From Silicimonas algicola (GTDB lineage Bacteria > Pseudomonadota > Alphaproteobacteria > Rhodobacterales > Rhodobacteraceae): a stretch of 64,000 nt of DNA. The position numbers and the translations under genes are program-made. Location of the stretch: NCBI RefSeq assembly GCF_003148765.1, contig NZ_QGGV01000004.1:1-64000 (forward strand). Reading direction: 5' to 3'. Below, piece after piece: positions 56,024-64,000 of this stretch (position 1 is its first letter; each line of letters begins with the position of its first letter). The notes beneath the pieces were generated by a model. That model searched no databases, was not told where the DNA came from, and was given only the letters and a program-made list of their open reading frames with translations.

Positions 56024-57277
56024 TCACCGAAGGGCCCGGCCTTTCATGATGGCATCGGGACCGAACCGCGCGCGGATCGCGTCCGTCGCGCGCTCGGCGC
56101 CCGCCCTCTTCACCGCCTGAGGGTCCAGCAGGTCGCCGCCGGTATCGGCGTCGGCCGCCTCCGCGAGATGCGAGATGCCGACGCCGATCAATCGGTAAGG
56201 CCCTTCGTCGCCCACCTGCTCGAACAGGGTGCGCGCCGTGCGATAGATGCGATCCGCGATCTGCGTCGGCTCGGTCAGACTGGCCTGTCGCGACAGGATG
56301 CGATGGTTCGCGCGCTTCAACTTCAGCGTCACCGTGCGACCCGCTTTGCCCTTGGCCTTGGCACGGTCGGCGACGTTCTCCGCCAGGCGCCAGATATGAC
56401 CGTCGAGGATGTCTGCGTCCGCGGTATCCTCGCCGAAGGTCGTCTCGTTCGAGATCGACTTCACGGGCGCATTGCGCTGCACGAGCCGCCGATCCTCGCC
56501 CCGCGCGAGGTGCCACAGACGATCTCCCATGCCCCCGAATCGCGCGACAAGCTGCGGCTTCTCCCATCTCAGCAGGTCGGCAAAGGTTCGGATTCCTGCC
56601 TGGTCCAAAGCCGCCTGGGTGTGCCCGCCCACGCCCCAGATCAATCGAACGGAGCGGTTGCGCAGGAAGTCCTGCGTCTCGGCCAGCCCGATCACCGAAA
56701 AGCCCCTCGGCTTGTCCAGGTCCGACGCGACCTTGGCGAGAAACTTGTTATGTGACAGGCCGACCGAGCCCGAAAGCCCAAGCTCGGTCTCCATCCGACG
56801 CAGCAGCGTGGCCAGCATGACAGCTGGCGGCTTGCCGTGCAGGCGCGCTGTGCCCGAAAGATCCATGAAGGCCTCATCCAGCGACAGCGGCTCTACAACC
56901 GGCGTCAGGTCGTCCATAAGGGCGCGGATCTGCCGCGAAACCTCGACATAGGCCGACATCCTGCCCTTCACGACTACCGCGTCGGGACAAAGCTTGAGCG
57001 CCTGAAACATGGGCATCGCGGACCGCACACCCCGGATGCGGGCGATGTAGCAGGCCGTCGAGACGACGCCCCGTCTTCCGCCGCCTATGATGACCGGCTG
57101 GTCCCTCAAGGACGGATCGTCGCGCTTCTCGACACTGGCGTAGAAGGCGTCGCAGTCCATGTGAGCGATCGACAGGTCGAAGAGTTCGGGATGCGACAGG
57201 ACGCGCGGCCGCCCGCAGGCCGGGCAGCGCGTTCCGGCATCGAAGGTCGTCAGGCAATCGCGGCACAGCGCAGGCAT
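56024..57277 (-). CDS. dinB: DNA polymerase IV (Y-family) with N-terminal zinc ribbon
   Basis: 417 residues. Translesion polymerase: catalytic acidic residues in AHMDCDAFYASVEKRDD and SLDEAFMDLSG; little finger and thumb intact (GLSHNKFLAKVASDLDKP). An extra N-terminal segment MPALCRDCLTTFDAGTRCPAC has two CxxC pairs, a zinc ribbon absent from E. coli DinB. ATG at 57277 is preferred over a TTG seven codons upstream. A palindrome 35 bases upstream may be an operator. Confidence 0.93.
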   Translation of the reverse strand: MPALCRDCLTTFDAGTRCPACGRPRVLSHPELFDLSIAHMDCDAFYASVEKRDDPSLRDQPVIIGGGRRGVVSTACYIARIRGVRSAMPMFQALKLCPDAVVVKGRMSAYVEVSRQIRALMDDLTPVVEPLSLDEAFMDLSGTARLHGKPPAVMLATLLRRMETELGLSGSVGLSHNKFLAKVASDLDKPRGFSVIGLAETQDFLRNRSVRLIWGVGGHTQAALDQAGIRTFADLLRWEKPQLVARFGGMGDRLWHLARGEDRRLVQRNAPVKSISNETTFGEDTADADILDGHIWRLAENVADRAKAKGKAGRTVTLKLKRANHRILSRQASLTEPTQIADRIYRTARTLFEQVGDEGPYRLIGVGISHLAEAADADTGGDLLDPQAVKRAGAERATDAIRARFGPDAIMKGRALR

Positions 57278-57312
57278 GTTGGCCCAGTATCGCGCCAAAG
57301 CGCGTCAAGAGT

Positions 57313-57329
57313 AACAGAAATGTTCTGTT
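57313..57329. promoter_or_regulatory. Palindrome upstream of dinB, possible SOS-type operator
   Basis: AACAGAA-ATG-TTCTGTT is a perfect 7+7 inverted repeat about 35 bases before dinB. The neighbouring GTTCTGTTTATGTCC (57322-57336) is one base from the alphaproteobacterial LexA box GTTC-N7-GTTC. Either could bind a repressor; the sequence alone does not decide. Confidence 0.5.
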
Positions 57330-57574
57330 TATGTCCGCGACGGCGGTGAATGGCTTTTGATCAGAGAATCGTCTCTAAACCGACGTCATCCGTCATCTGG
57401 TGCCTGTCTCAAGTCAGCCTTCGAAGCGACGGGAGTGCAGGAAAGTCCCCCGTTGTCCTGCGTGTCGCTAGAGTGACAGCCTCCGCGAATCGGCAGAGCC
57501 GACAATCCCGCTCGTTGAACGGATCGTCACGACCTCTCATCTCTTTCGCGGGGACGTCGTGAAGGGACATCGAC
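57330..57574. other. Intergenic region between dinB and the stomatin-like gene
   Basis: About 245 bases with lower G+C than the flanks and no supported gene. It must hold the promoter of the SPFH/NfeD pair, and GAAGGGA about 10 bases before the ATG at 57575 is a plausible ribosome-binding site. No strong -35/-10 pair was found by eye. Confidence 0.4.
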
Positions 57575-58465
57575 ATGGACCAGTTCTTTGACACCATCGG
57601 CGGCGGCGGCATAGCCACGCTCCTGCTGGCGGCAGTCATCATCATCAGCGTCTTCAAGGGAGTGCGGATCGTTCCGCAGGCCGAGAAGCACGTCGTCGAA
57701 CGGTTCGGACGACTGCGCACCGTGCTCGGACCCGGCATCAACTTCATCGTGCCGTTCTTTGACAGGGTCGCACACAAGATCTCGATCCTCGAACGGCAGC
57801 TTCCGACCGCCAGCCAGGACGCCATCACGACCGACAACGTGCTCGTTCAGGTCGACACCAGCGTGTTCTACCGCATCCTCGAGCCCGAAAAGACGGTCTA
57901 CCGCATCCGGGACGTTGACGCGGCCATCGCCACCACGGTCGCAGGCATCGTCCGGGCCGAGATCGGCAAGATGGAACTGGACGAGGTTCAGGCGAACCGC
58001 GCCGCTCTGATCGCCACGATCAAGGCCAGCGTCGAGGACGCGGTCGATGACTGGGGAATCGAGGTGACGCGGGCCGAGATCCTGGACGTGAACCTCGATC
58101 AGGCGACGCGCGAGGCGATGCTGCAACAGCTTAACGCCGAGCGCGAGCGCCGGGCCCAGGTGACGAAGGCCGAAGGCCAGAAACGCGCGGTCGAGCTTCA
58201 GGCCGATGCGCAACTCTATGCGGCCGAGCAGGCCGCCAAGGCGCGCCGGATGCAGGCCGACGCCGAGGCCTATGCGACCGGCGTCGTGGCCGCGGCGATC
58301 CAGGACAACGGTCTGGAGGCGGCGCAGTACCAGGTCGCACTGAAACAGGTCGAAGCGCTGAACGCTCTCGGCAACGGGCCCACCAAGTCGACGATCGTTG
58401 TGCCGGCCAATGCCCTGGAAGCCTTCGGCGATGCCTTCAAGATGCTGCGGGGGAGGACGTCGTGA
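57575..58465 (+). CDS. SPFH/stomatin family membrane protein (QmcA-like)
   Basis: 296 residues. One N-terminal helix (IATLLLAAVIIISVFKG), then the band-7 domain (VPQAEKHVVERFGRLRTVLG, DVNLDQATREAMLQQLNAER) and a coiled coil rich in Ala, Gln and Arg. Such proteins form membrane rings or rafts and often pair with an NfeD protein, as here: the next start overlaps the stop. Function in quality control is inferred. Confidence 0.9.
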   Translation: MDQFFDTIGGGGIATLLLAAVIIISVFKGVRIVPQAEKHVVERFGRLRTVLGPGINFIVPFFDRVAHKISILERQLPTASQDAITTDNVLVQVDTSVFYRILEPEKTVYRIRDVDAAIATTVAGIVRAEIGKMELDEVQANRAALIATIKASVEDAVDDWGIEVTRAEILDVNLDQATREAMLQQLNAERERRAQVTKAEGQKRAVELQADAQLYAAEQAAKARRMQADAEAYATGVVAAAIQDNGLEAAQYQVALKQVEALNALGNGPTKSTIVVPANALEAFGDAFKMLRGRTS

Positions 58466-58746
58466 TGCCGCTCTGGTCGCTCTGGTGGGCGTGGATGGCA
58501 GGCGCGCTTCTGCTCGCCATCCTCGAAGTCGTGGCGCCGGCCCAGATCTTCCTCGGATTCGCGGCAGGCGCGGCAGGAACGGGGCTGCTTTTGCTGTTCG
58601 GCCTGCCGGGCTTGGCGGGGTCGCTGCCCGCCACAATTCTGGTCTTCGCCGTCTTGTCTCTGATCGCCTGGCTGATCACGCGGCGCATCGCAGGCGTGCG
58701 CGAAGGCCAGGTCAAGCTCTTCAACCACGACGTCAACGACAACTGA
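58465..58746 (+). CDS. NfeD-like membrane protein
   Basis: 93 residues with two or three helices (WAWMAGALLLAILEVVAP, ATILVFAVLSLIAWLIT) and a short tail. It lacks the C-terminal OB-fold domain of full NfeD proteins, so it is the short (NfeD1b-less) form. ATG at 58465 shares a base with the SPFH stop (TGATG) with GGAGG eight bases before; a GTG three bases earlier is also possible. Confidence 0.85.
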   Translation: MPLWSLWWAWMAGALLLAILEVVAPAQIFLGFAAGAAGTGLLLLFGLPGLAGSLPATILVFAVLSLIAWLITRRIAGVREGQVKLFNHDVNDN

Positions 58747-58753
58747 TCGAAAC

Positions 58754-58784
58754 GGGGGGCGACACGGTTGTCGCCCCCCTTTTT
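58754..58784 (+). terminator. Rho-independent terminator after the SPFH/NfeD pair
   Basis: Perfect 11-bp stem GGGGGGCGACA/TGTCGCCCCCC with a CGGT loop and TTTTT, eight bases after the NfeD stop. The convergent SCO gene ends two bases later. Confidence 0.93.
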
Positions 58785-58786
58785 GC

Positions 58787-59389
58787 CTAGCCTTCCAGAA
58801 CCGCCCGCAACTTGCGCAGGGCGCTGTCCGCTTCTTCCTGATAGCGGATCGGATCCGAGAATTGCCCGTCTCGATTGAAAAGCAGGACGTAGGCCGAGTG
58901 ATCCATGGTGTAGTCTCCGCCCTCCAGCGGCACGCGCGATGAGAAGACTCGGAACGACTGGATCGCCTTGTCGATCTCCTCACGCGACCCGGTGACGCCG
59001 ACCACGCCCGGCGCCCATCCCACGTAGTCACCCAGGATGTCCGATGTATCGCGTTCGGGGTCGACGGTCACGAAGTACACCCGCAAGGCGTCGGCGTCCG
59101 GACCAAGTTCCTCTTTCCATGTCATGATGTCGCCCAGGGTCGTCGGGCACACCTCGGGACAGTGGGTGAAGCCGAAGAAGACTGCTGACGGCCCATCCTC
59201 GAGTGTCTCTTCGGTGAACGCCGTGCCGTCCGTGGCCTGAAGCGTATAGTCTCCACGCCCCAGGGTCGTCGCCACCTCTGCCTCGCGCGGGGCGATGACC
59301 AGGAACCAGCCCCCGACCATGACGACAAGGGCCAGTACGGCCGCGATAAGGGCCAGGATCACGTCCCGCCGCATATTCATGTCAGCCAT
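58787..59389 (-). CDS. senC: SCO1/SenC-family copper chaperone
   Basis: 200 residues. N-terminal anchor (LALIAAVLALVVMVGGWFLV), then thioredoxin-like domain with C77 and C81 in FTHCPEVCPTT and H164 in TMDHSAYV, the copper ligands. Delivers copper or reduces cysteines for the CuA site of cytochrome oxidase. The start overlaps the PCuAC stop by eight bases. The window's aa3 subunit IV gene fits the same respiratory chain. Confidence 0.93.
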   Translation of the reverse strand: MADMNMRRDVILALIAAVLALVVMVGGWFLVIAPREAEVATTLGRGDYTLQATDGTAFTEETLEDGPSAVFFGFTHCPEVCPTTLGDIMTWKEELGPDADALRVYFVTVDPERDTSDILGDYVGWAPGVVGVTGSREEIDKAIQSFRVFSSRVPLEGGDYTMDHSAYVLLFNRDGQFSDPIRYQEEADSALRKLRAVLEG

Positions 59390-59870
59390 CGGAGTGCCTC
59401 ATGCCGTGTGCGCCGCTCATGCCGCGCGGACCGATATCGACCGTGACGGTGACCTCGCCCGCCTTCTCGAAAGTTAGCGACAACTCGAAGGTGTCGCCTT
59501 CGGTGAGGGCGTCCGTCAGTTCCATGAGCATCAGGTGGTAGCCACCCGGCTCCAGAACAACCGTCTGACCAGCGGGGATCGGCAATCCGTCGGTCACGGG
59601 GCGCATCCGCATCACGTCGCCATCCATCTTCATTTCGTGGATTTCGACACGGCCTGCGATGGGTGTGCTGGCGGCGACAAGCCTGTCATCCTCATCGCCT
59701 CCGTTCGTGATGGTCAGAAAGCCGCCGCCCACGGGCGCGTGCGGCGGTGTGGCGCGCGCCATTGCGGCGCTGATCGTCAGGCTTCCCAAGGTCGTATCGT
59801 CCTGGGCGAAGGTCGGGGCCGCGGCAAGCATCAGGGCTGCGGCAAGGGTCGGGATCCATTTGAACGGCAT
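59382..59870 (-). CDS. Periplasmic copper chaperone PCuAC
   Basis: 162 residues with a signal peptide (MPFKWIPTLAAALMLAAAPTFA). The copper-binding pattern of His and Met is present: VEIHEMKMDGDVMRM then GGYHLMLM. It hands Cu(I) to the CuA centre of cytochrome oxidase together with SCO. A short His/Met-containing tail (GMSGAHGMRHSDG) adds possible ligands. Upstream of SCO and downstream of the DUF2946-like gene. Confidence 0.92.
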   Translation of the reverse strand: MPFKWIPTLAAALMLAAAPTFAQDDTTLGSLTISAAMARATPPHAPVGGGFLTITNGGDEDDRLVAASTPIAGRVEIHEMKMDGDVMRMRPVTDGLPIPAGQTVVLEPGGYHLMLMELTDALTEGDTFELSLTFEKAGEVTVTVDIGPRGMSGAHGMRHSDG

Positions 59871-59924
59871 GTCGTCTCTCCTATCTGTCCGAATGTGCGT
59901 CGCTCTTGCGACGCGCGCAGTCGA

Positions 59925-60284
59925 TCAGGCGGACGAAGGAGGCGCTCTGACGGGAGGTAGGTATGTCGGGATCGGACCCGCTTTTGCAGTTGGAATACCC
60001 TCCGCAAAATCGTCACGCACCGGCTCGACATCGTGCGAAACCGCACTTGGAGACGAAAGGGCCGCGCTGGCATGCGCCACGGCCCAGTCGCAGAGCCCAT
60101 CCCCCGCCTCTCCCGGCGCTCCGCCACTGCCAAAATCCGAGCAAAGGACTGCGGACACTCCATCCGGACCGACCGAAGGCATCGTACCGGGCGCGAAGGC
60201 CTGCACGGCAAGCCACGGCAGGACGAGAAGCATCAGCCACGTCCGGCGGAGTATCGTCGTGATATCTGACCGAAGTCGGTTCAT
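59925..60284 (-). CDS. DUF2946-like exported protein
   Basis: 119 residues. An N-terminal hydrophobic stretch (TWLMLLVLPWLAVQAFAPG) then AVLCSDFGSG and LCDWAVAHAS with paired cysteines, the usual layout of DUF2946 proteins found beside copper genes. Function unknown. It lies 54 bases upstream of PCuAC, probably in one operon with PCuAC and SCO. Confidence 0.7.
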   Translation of the reverse strand: MNRLRSDITTILRRTWLMLLVLPWLAVQAFAPGTMPSVGPDGVSAVLCSDFGSGGAPGEAGDGLCDWAVAHASAALSSPSAVSHDVEPVRDDFAEGIPTAKAGPIPTYLPPVRAPPSSA

Positions 60285-60341
60285 GCTGCCCCAGCTAATC
60301 CGAGGCGATGCAATTGGAAACGTGCCACGGCGCCGCGCTGC

Positions 60342-61514
60342 CTATTGGATGTCCCGAAACGCATCTTCAAGCCGACCGATCGCCGTCTCGAGTGTCGGCC
60401 GCGGAAGGGCGAAGTTGAAGCGCATGTGCCCGGCGCCCCCGGTGCCGAACTGCGTGCCCGGACTGGGCACCACACCAGCTTCAACGATCCGCCGAAGGAT
60501 CTCGGGATCGCTCATCCCGAGAGGGGCGAAATCGACCCAGGCGAGATAGGTGGACGTCATGTCCATCACCGAGATGCCTGCCAGCGCGTTCATCCGGTCG
60601 GAGAACACGCGGAAGTTCTCGGCAAGATAGGCCCGCACCGCATCGGACCAGTCGTCACATTCCGTGAACGCGGCGGTCAGTGCCGCCATGCCGAAGCGGT
60701 TCGGCGTCGATTCGCGATCGAGGATCACGGCGTCGAGTTTCTTTCTCAAGGCCCGGTCCGGCGTCACCAAGAATCCGGTCTCGGCGCCAGCAAGGTTGAA
60801 GCCCTTCGAGGCGGCAGAGAGAACAACGAGGCGTTCGGCGATCTGCGGAGCAGCGACGGCCGTCGGAACGAAGGTCTCTCCTGGAAACAGAAGATCCATG
60901 TGGATCTCGTCCGAGATCAGGAAAAGCCCGCGTTCGAGACAGAAATCGGCGACCTGACGGATTTCCTCTGCACTCCAGACCCGTCCGCCGGGGTTGTGGG
61001 GTGAACACAGCACGACCAGCCGAACGTTCTCGGTGAGTGCAACGGAAAGACCGTCGAGGTCCAACTCGAACCGACCGTTCTCGATCCGAAGGGGGCTTTC
61101 CAGAACCTTGCGCCCCATCGCGTCCGCCTGACGGTAGAAGGCATGATACACGGGAGAGAAAAGTACGATGGCATCGCCCGGCGCAGTGCAGGCGGCAAGG
61201 GCGTCGCCAAAGCCGCTGATCACACCATGTGTGTAGCGGACCCAGGACGCATCGAATGTCCATCCATGTCGGCGGCGATACCAGCCTGCGACTGCATCGT
61301 TTGCCGCATCCGGCCCGCCAAAATAGCCGAAGTAACCCCGCTCGACTTCCTTCGACAGGGCCGTGCGGATCGCGGGTGCGGCAGGAAAGTCCATATCCGC
61401 CACCCACATCGGTATGGCGTCCGGATCGTCGACGCCGAAAACCTTCATGAGCGAATCGTACTTCGAGGCATGAGTGCCGCGCAAAGCAAGCTGATCTTCG
61501 AAGCCGTATGTCAT
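60342..61514 (-). CDS. PatB/MalY-type C-S lyase (PLP-dependent)
   Basis: 390 residues, fold-type I aminotransferase. MWVADMDFPAAPAI and SPHNPGGRVWS are family segments, and the PLP lysine is in SAASKGFNLAG near 235. It cleaves cystathionine or related C-S bonds; the MalY/PatB subgroup also includes regulators and aminotransferases, so the substrate is open. Divergent from def by 103 bases. Confidence 0.88.
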   Translation of the reverse strand: MTYGFEDQLALRGTHASKYDSLMKVFGVDDPDAIPMWVADMDFPAAPAIRTALSKEVERGYFGYFGGPDAANDAVAGWYRRRHGWTFDASWVRYTHGVISGFGDALAACTAPGDAIVLFSPVYHAFYRQADAMGRKVLESPLRIENGRFELDLDGLSVALTENVRLVVLCSPHNPGGRVWSAEEIRQVADFCLERGLFLISDEIHMDLLFPGETFVPTAVAAPQIAERLVVLSAASKGFNLAGAETGFLVTPDRALRKKLDAVILDRESTPNRFGMAALTAAFTECDDWSDAVRAYLAENFRVFSDRMNALAGISVMDMTSTYLAWVDFAPLGMSDPEILRRIVEAGVVPSPGTQFGTGGAGHMRFNFALPRPTLETAIGRLEDAFRDIQ

Positions 61515-61617
61515 TGATGCCCATGCCCTTTAAAGTGGCGGCGAACTTACCACCGCGCCCAAGGCCCGCAAGGCCCCGACGCTTGCGGGACGGCAAAGCA
61601 TCGCCTAGATCAACGCA

Positions 61618-62139
61618 ATGGCGATCCGTGACATCCTCATTCACCCTGATCCACGGCTGAAGACCGTGGCCGATCCTGTCGAGGCGATCGACGACGCCGT
61701 TCGTAGGCTGTCCGAGGATATGCTCGAGACGATGTACCATGCACCCGGCATCGGGCTGGCCGCGCCTCAGTTGGGCGTAATGAAGCGCCTGCTGGTGATG
61801 GATTGCGAGAAGGACGAGACGGCGCCTCCGCAACCGATGGTGCTTCTGAATCCGCGCGTCACCTGGGCGTCCGAGGAGATCAACGTCTACGAAGAGGGCT
61901 GCCTCTCCATCCCCGAACAATATGGCGAGGTCTCCCGCCCGGCCGAGGTCGATGTCGCTTGGGTCGGACTGGACGGAAGCGCTCAGAGTGCGCGCTTCGA
62001 CGGTCTGTGGGCAACCTGCGTACAGCACGAGATCGACCATCTCGACGGACGCCTGTTCATAGATTACCTAAAGCCGCTGCGGCGCCAGATGATCACGCGC
62101 AAAATGCAGAAGCTGAAGCGCGAAAAGGCGCGGGCGTGA
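61618..62139 (+). CDS. def: Peptide deformylase 1
   Basis: 173 residues. Removes the N-formyl group from new proteins. All three motifs are intact: GIGLAAPQ (44-51), EGCLSIP with metal ligand C95, and QHEIDHLDG with H137, catalytic E138 and H141. First of four overlapping genes def-def-def-fmt. Confidence 0.95.
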   Translation: MAIRDILIHPDPRLKTVADPVEAIDDAVRRLSEDMLETMYHAPGIGLAAPQLGVMKRLLVMDCEKDETAPPQPMVLLNPRVTWASEEINVYEEGCLSIPEQYGEVSRPAEVDVAWVGLDGSAQSARFDGLWATCVQHEIDHLDGRLFIDYLKPLRRQMITRKMQKLKREKARA

Positions 62140-62627
62140 TCCGTTCCATCCTGCGCTGGCCCGACCCGATGCTGTCTCGTCGCTGCGATCCTGTTGGAGA
62201 GATCGACGACCGGGTCCGTACTTTGGCCGAGGATATGCTCGAAACGATGTACGACGCTCCGGGTCGGGGGCTGGCCGCGCCGCAGGTCGGCGTGCCGCAA
62301 CGGATATTCGTCATGGATTGCTCCTGGAAGGACGGCAGGCCCGAGCCGAAAGTGGTCATCGACCCCGAGATAGTGACATTTTCGGAGCGTCGCGCGACTG
62401 GCCCTGAAGGCTGCCTGTCGATCCCCGGCGTCACGGCGGACGTCGAACGGGCGACGGACATCGTTCTGCGCTGGACCGATCTCGAAGGCATATCCCATGA
62501 GGAGGCCTTGACCGGCTTCGAAGCGATCTGCGCGCAGCATGAATTTGACCATCTGAACGGCATCGTGACCTTCGACCGCGTGTCGCCCGAGATGCGGGCG
62601 CTTCTTGAAGCCGAGTACAACCATTGA
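62136..62627 (+). CDS. def: Peptide deformylase 2
   Basis: 163 residues. Motifs GRGLAAPQ, EGCLSIPG with C93 and QHEFDHLNG with H135, E136, H139 are all present, so it should be active. The GTG start overlaps the def1 stop (GTGA). It differs in detail from copy 1, for example Arg in GRGLAAPQ for Ile, so this is an old duplication. Confidence 0.93.
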   Translation: MIRSILRWPDPMLSRRCDPVGEIDDRVRTLAEDMLETMYDAPGRGLAAPQVGVPQRIFVMDCSWKDGRPEPKVVIDPEIVTFSERRATGPEGCLSIPGVTADVERATDIVLRWTDLEGISHEEALTGFEAICAQHEFDHLNGIVTFDRVSPEMRALLEAEYNH

Positions 62628-63115
62628 CCGTTCGGCCTTTCCTCCTCTGGCCGGACCGTCGCCTTCGAACCGCTGCATCGCCTGCAGGCCCCGTCTGTGA
62701 CGACCACTGGGCCATATGGTCGGACATGATCGAGACGATGGACGCGATGCCCGGCTACGGTCTTGCCGCGCCGCAGATTGGCGTGATGCTGCGCCTTGCC
62801 GTCGTGGATTGCTCGGACGAACGGGGCCGCGCCCTTCGCCTGGCGGATCCCCTCATTGTCGTGGCCAGCGACGAGACCAGCGACTGGGACGAGGCTCCGC
62901 CGAACCTGCCAGGCGTTTCGGCCCGCGTCAGCCGCCCAGCGCGCGTGACGGTGGCGTTCACCGACGCGGAGGGCGACCGGGTGCGACAGGACTTCGAGGG
63001 ACTCTGGGCGACGAGCGTACAGCATCAGATCGACCACCTGGACGGGAGGATGTTCTTCGATCGTCTCAGCCGCACGAAGCGCGAGATGCTTCTGAAGAAG
63101 GCGCTGAAACGGTGA
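62624..63115 (+). CDS. Degenerate third peptide deformylase homologue
   Basis: 163 residues from a TTG that overlaps the def2 stop (TTGA). Motif 1 GYGLAAPQ is kept. Motif 2, where the cysteine ligand should be, reads EAPPNLPG, with Pro92 in the cysteine position. Motif 3 reads QHQIDHLDG: the catalytic glutamate is Gln135, although H134 and H138 stay. It should not be a standard deformylase. The reading frame is intact, so it may have a retained other role. Confidence 0.85.
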   Translation: MTVRPFLLWPDRRLRTAASPAGPVCDDHWAIWSDMIETMDAMPGYGLAAPQIGVMLRLAVVDCSDERGRALRLADPLIVVASDETSDWDEAPPNLPGVSARVSRPARVTVAFTDAEGDRVRQDFEGLWATSVQHQIDHLDGRMFFDRLSRTKREMLLKKALKR

Positions 63116-64000
63116 GGCTGGTTTTCATGGGCACGCCGGACTTCTCGGTCCCGGCGCTGGATGCGCTCGTGGCGGCGGGCCACGACGTTGCGTGCATCTA
63201 TACTCAACCGCCCCGCCCGGCAGGACGAGGCAAGAGGGATCGCCCGACTCCCGTGCATCGACGGGCGGTCGAGCTTGGGCTTCCGGTGCGCCATCCGGTC
63301 AGCCTGAAAGAGGCGTCGGAACACTCGGATTTCTCTGATTTAGAGACAGATATCGCCGTCGTGGTCGCGTACGGCCTTCTCCTTCCCCAGGCCGTGCTGA
63401 ATGCGCCCGTGCGTGGATGCCTGAACATCCACGCGTCGCTCCTTCCGCGCTGGCGCGGGGCCGCGCCCATCCATCGCGCCATCCTGGCAGGCGATGCCGA
63501 GACGGGCGTCTGTATCATGCAGATGGACGCCGGCCTGGACACTGGACCGGTTCTCCTGCGCGACGTGACCGCAATCGGCCCCGAGGACACGACCGGCGAT
63601 CTGCATGACCGCCTCGCGGATCTTGGGGCAACACTTGTCGTCAGGGCGCTCGAAGAGCTGGAGGCCCTTACGCCCGTTCCGCAGTCCGAAGAGGGCATCA
63701 CCTACGCACGAAAAATCGACAAGGCCGAGGCCCGCATCGACTGGACGCGACCCGGACAGGACATCGACCGGCAGATCCGCGGACTCTCGCCCTTTCCCGG
63801 GGCCTGGTGCGACGTGAACGGGGAACGCGTGAAGCTGCTTCGATCCAGGCTGACCAACGGCTCGGGCGTCCCGGGCACCCATCTGGGCGGCTTTTGCATC
63901 GTCTGCGGGGAAGGTGCCGTCCAGATCGTGGAAGCGCAGCGCGAGGGCAAGCGGCCCATGACCGCAGTCGAGATACTGCGCGGAATGGACCTGCCCCAGC
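63112..64000 (+). CDS. fmt: Methionyl-tRNA formyltransferase (cut by window edge)
   Basis: The first 296 codons are present and the frame is open to the edge. Formylates initiator Met-t[21 protein letters not shown] opens the domain; the active-site segment [20 protein letters not shown] and [11 protein letters not shown] are intact. GTG start overlaps the def3 stop (GTGA). Operon with three def genes, so formylation and deformylation are co-expressed. Confidence 0.95.
   Translation, partial: MRLVFMGTPDFSVPALDALVAAGHDVACIYTQPPRPAGRGKRDRPTPVHRRAVELGLPVRHPVSLKEASEHSDFSDLETDIAVVVAYGLLLPQAVLNAPVRGCLNIHASLLPRWRGAAPIHRAILAGDAETGVCIMQMDAGLDTGPVLLRDVTAIGPEDTTGDLHDRLADLGATLVVRALEELEALTPVPQSEEGITYARKIDKAEARIDWTRPGQDIDRQIRGLSPFPGAWCDVNGERVKLLRSRLTNGSGVPGTHLGGFCIVCGEGAVQIVEAQREGKRPMTAVEILRGMDLPQ

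Overview
The window is a high-GC bacterial chromosome segment, densely packed with genes on both strands. It most likely comes from an alphaproteobacterium of the Rhodobacteraceae (Roseobacter-like). Pointers are a 44-residue aa3 oxidase subunit IV of the alphaproteobacterial type, the plant/alphaproteobacterial-type GshA, a zinc-ribbon DinB, the def-def-def-fmt operon, a pyrB operon with a degenerate PyrC, an HWE histidine kinase, and frequent 4-nt stop/start overlaps with GTG or TTG starts. The assignment rests on protein features and gene order recalled from these families; no search was run.

Region 1 (1-16035, mostly minus strand) is the core gene-expression block. It holds the str operon (rpsL, rpsG, fusA, tuf; tuf runs off the left edge), read from a near-consensus promoter at about 3411-3439. 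A drug/metabolite transporter and a glycosyltransferase separate it from rplJ-rplL-rpoB-rpoC, which ends in a strong UUCG-loop terminator. Paired palindromic REP-like elements sit between fusA and tuf and between rpoB and rpoC.

Region 2 (16036-23654) has an HWE sensor kinase, then a molybdenum-cofactor and formate-dehydrogenase maturation operon (fdhD, an unknown membrane protein, mobA, mobB, and moeA fused behind an unrelated N-terminal domain). It continues with azlCD, a lipoprotein and a tiny cytochrome oxidase subunit.

Region 3 (23758-31621) is a fatty-acid beta-oxidation cluster: MerR regulators, acyl-CoA dehydrogenase, GST, thiolase and a FadB-type fusion. It carries a 177-bp inverted-repeat element of MITE type. 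Region 4 (31727-39338) has two hotdog thioesterases, a MATE pump, pyrD with a DUF952 gene, a secreted 5'-nucleotidase, an AT-rich ridA that looks acquired, yqgE and a DsbD-N-like exported protein.

Region 5 (39335-46504) holds an RND efflux pair, then moaB, lysE, a UDG lacking iron-sulfur ligands, plsY and a small gene. Region 6 (46501-53880) holds the pyrB/degenerate pyrC operon with two membrane proteins inside it, gshA and dapA. Region 7 (54014-64000) holds a lytic transglycosylase, dinB, an SPFH/NfeD pair, a copper-delivery operon (DUF2946-like, PCuAC, SCO), a PatB-type lyase and the deformylase/formyltransferase operon. There the third deformylase has lost its catalytic residues and fmt runs off the right edge.

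No tRNA, rRNA, CRISPR array, prophage or complete insertion sequence was recognised. Nothing in the window is a clear-cut new defence or mobile system. The most unusual items are the MoeA fusion, the degenerate third deformylase, the MITE-like element and the membrane proteins embedded in the pyrB operon.
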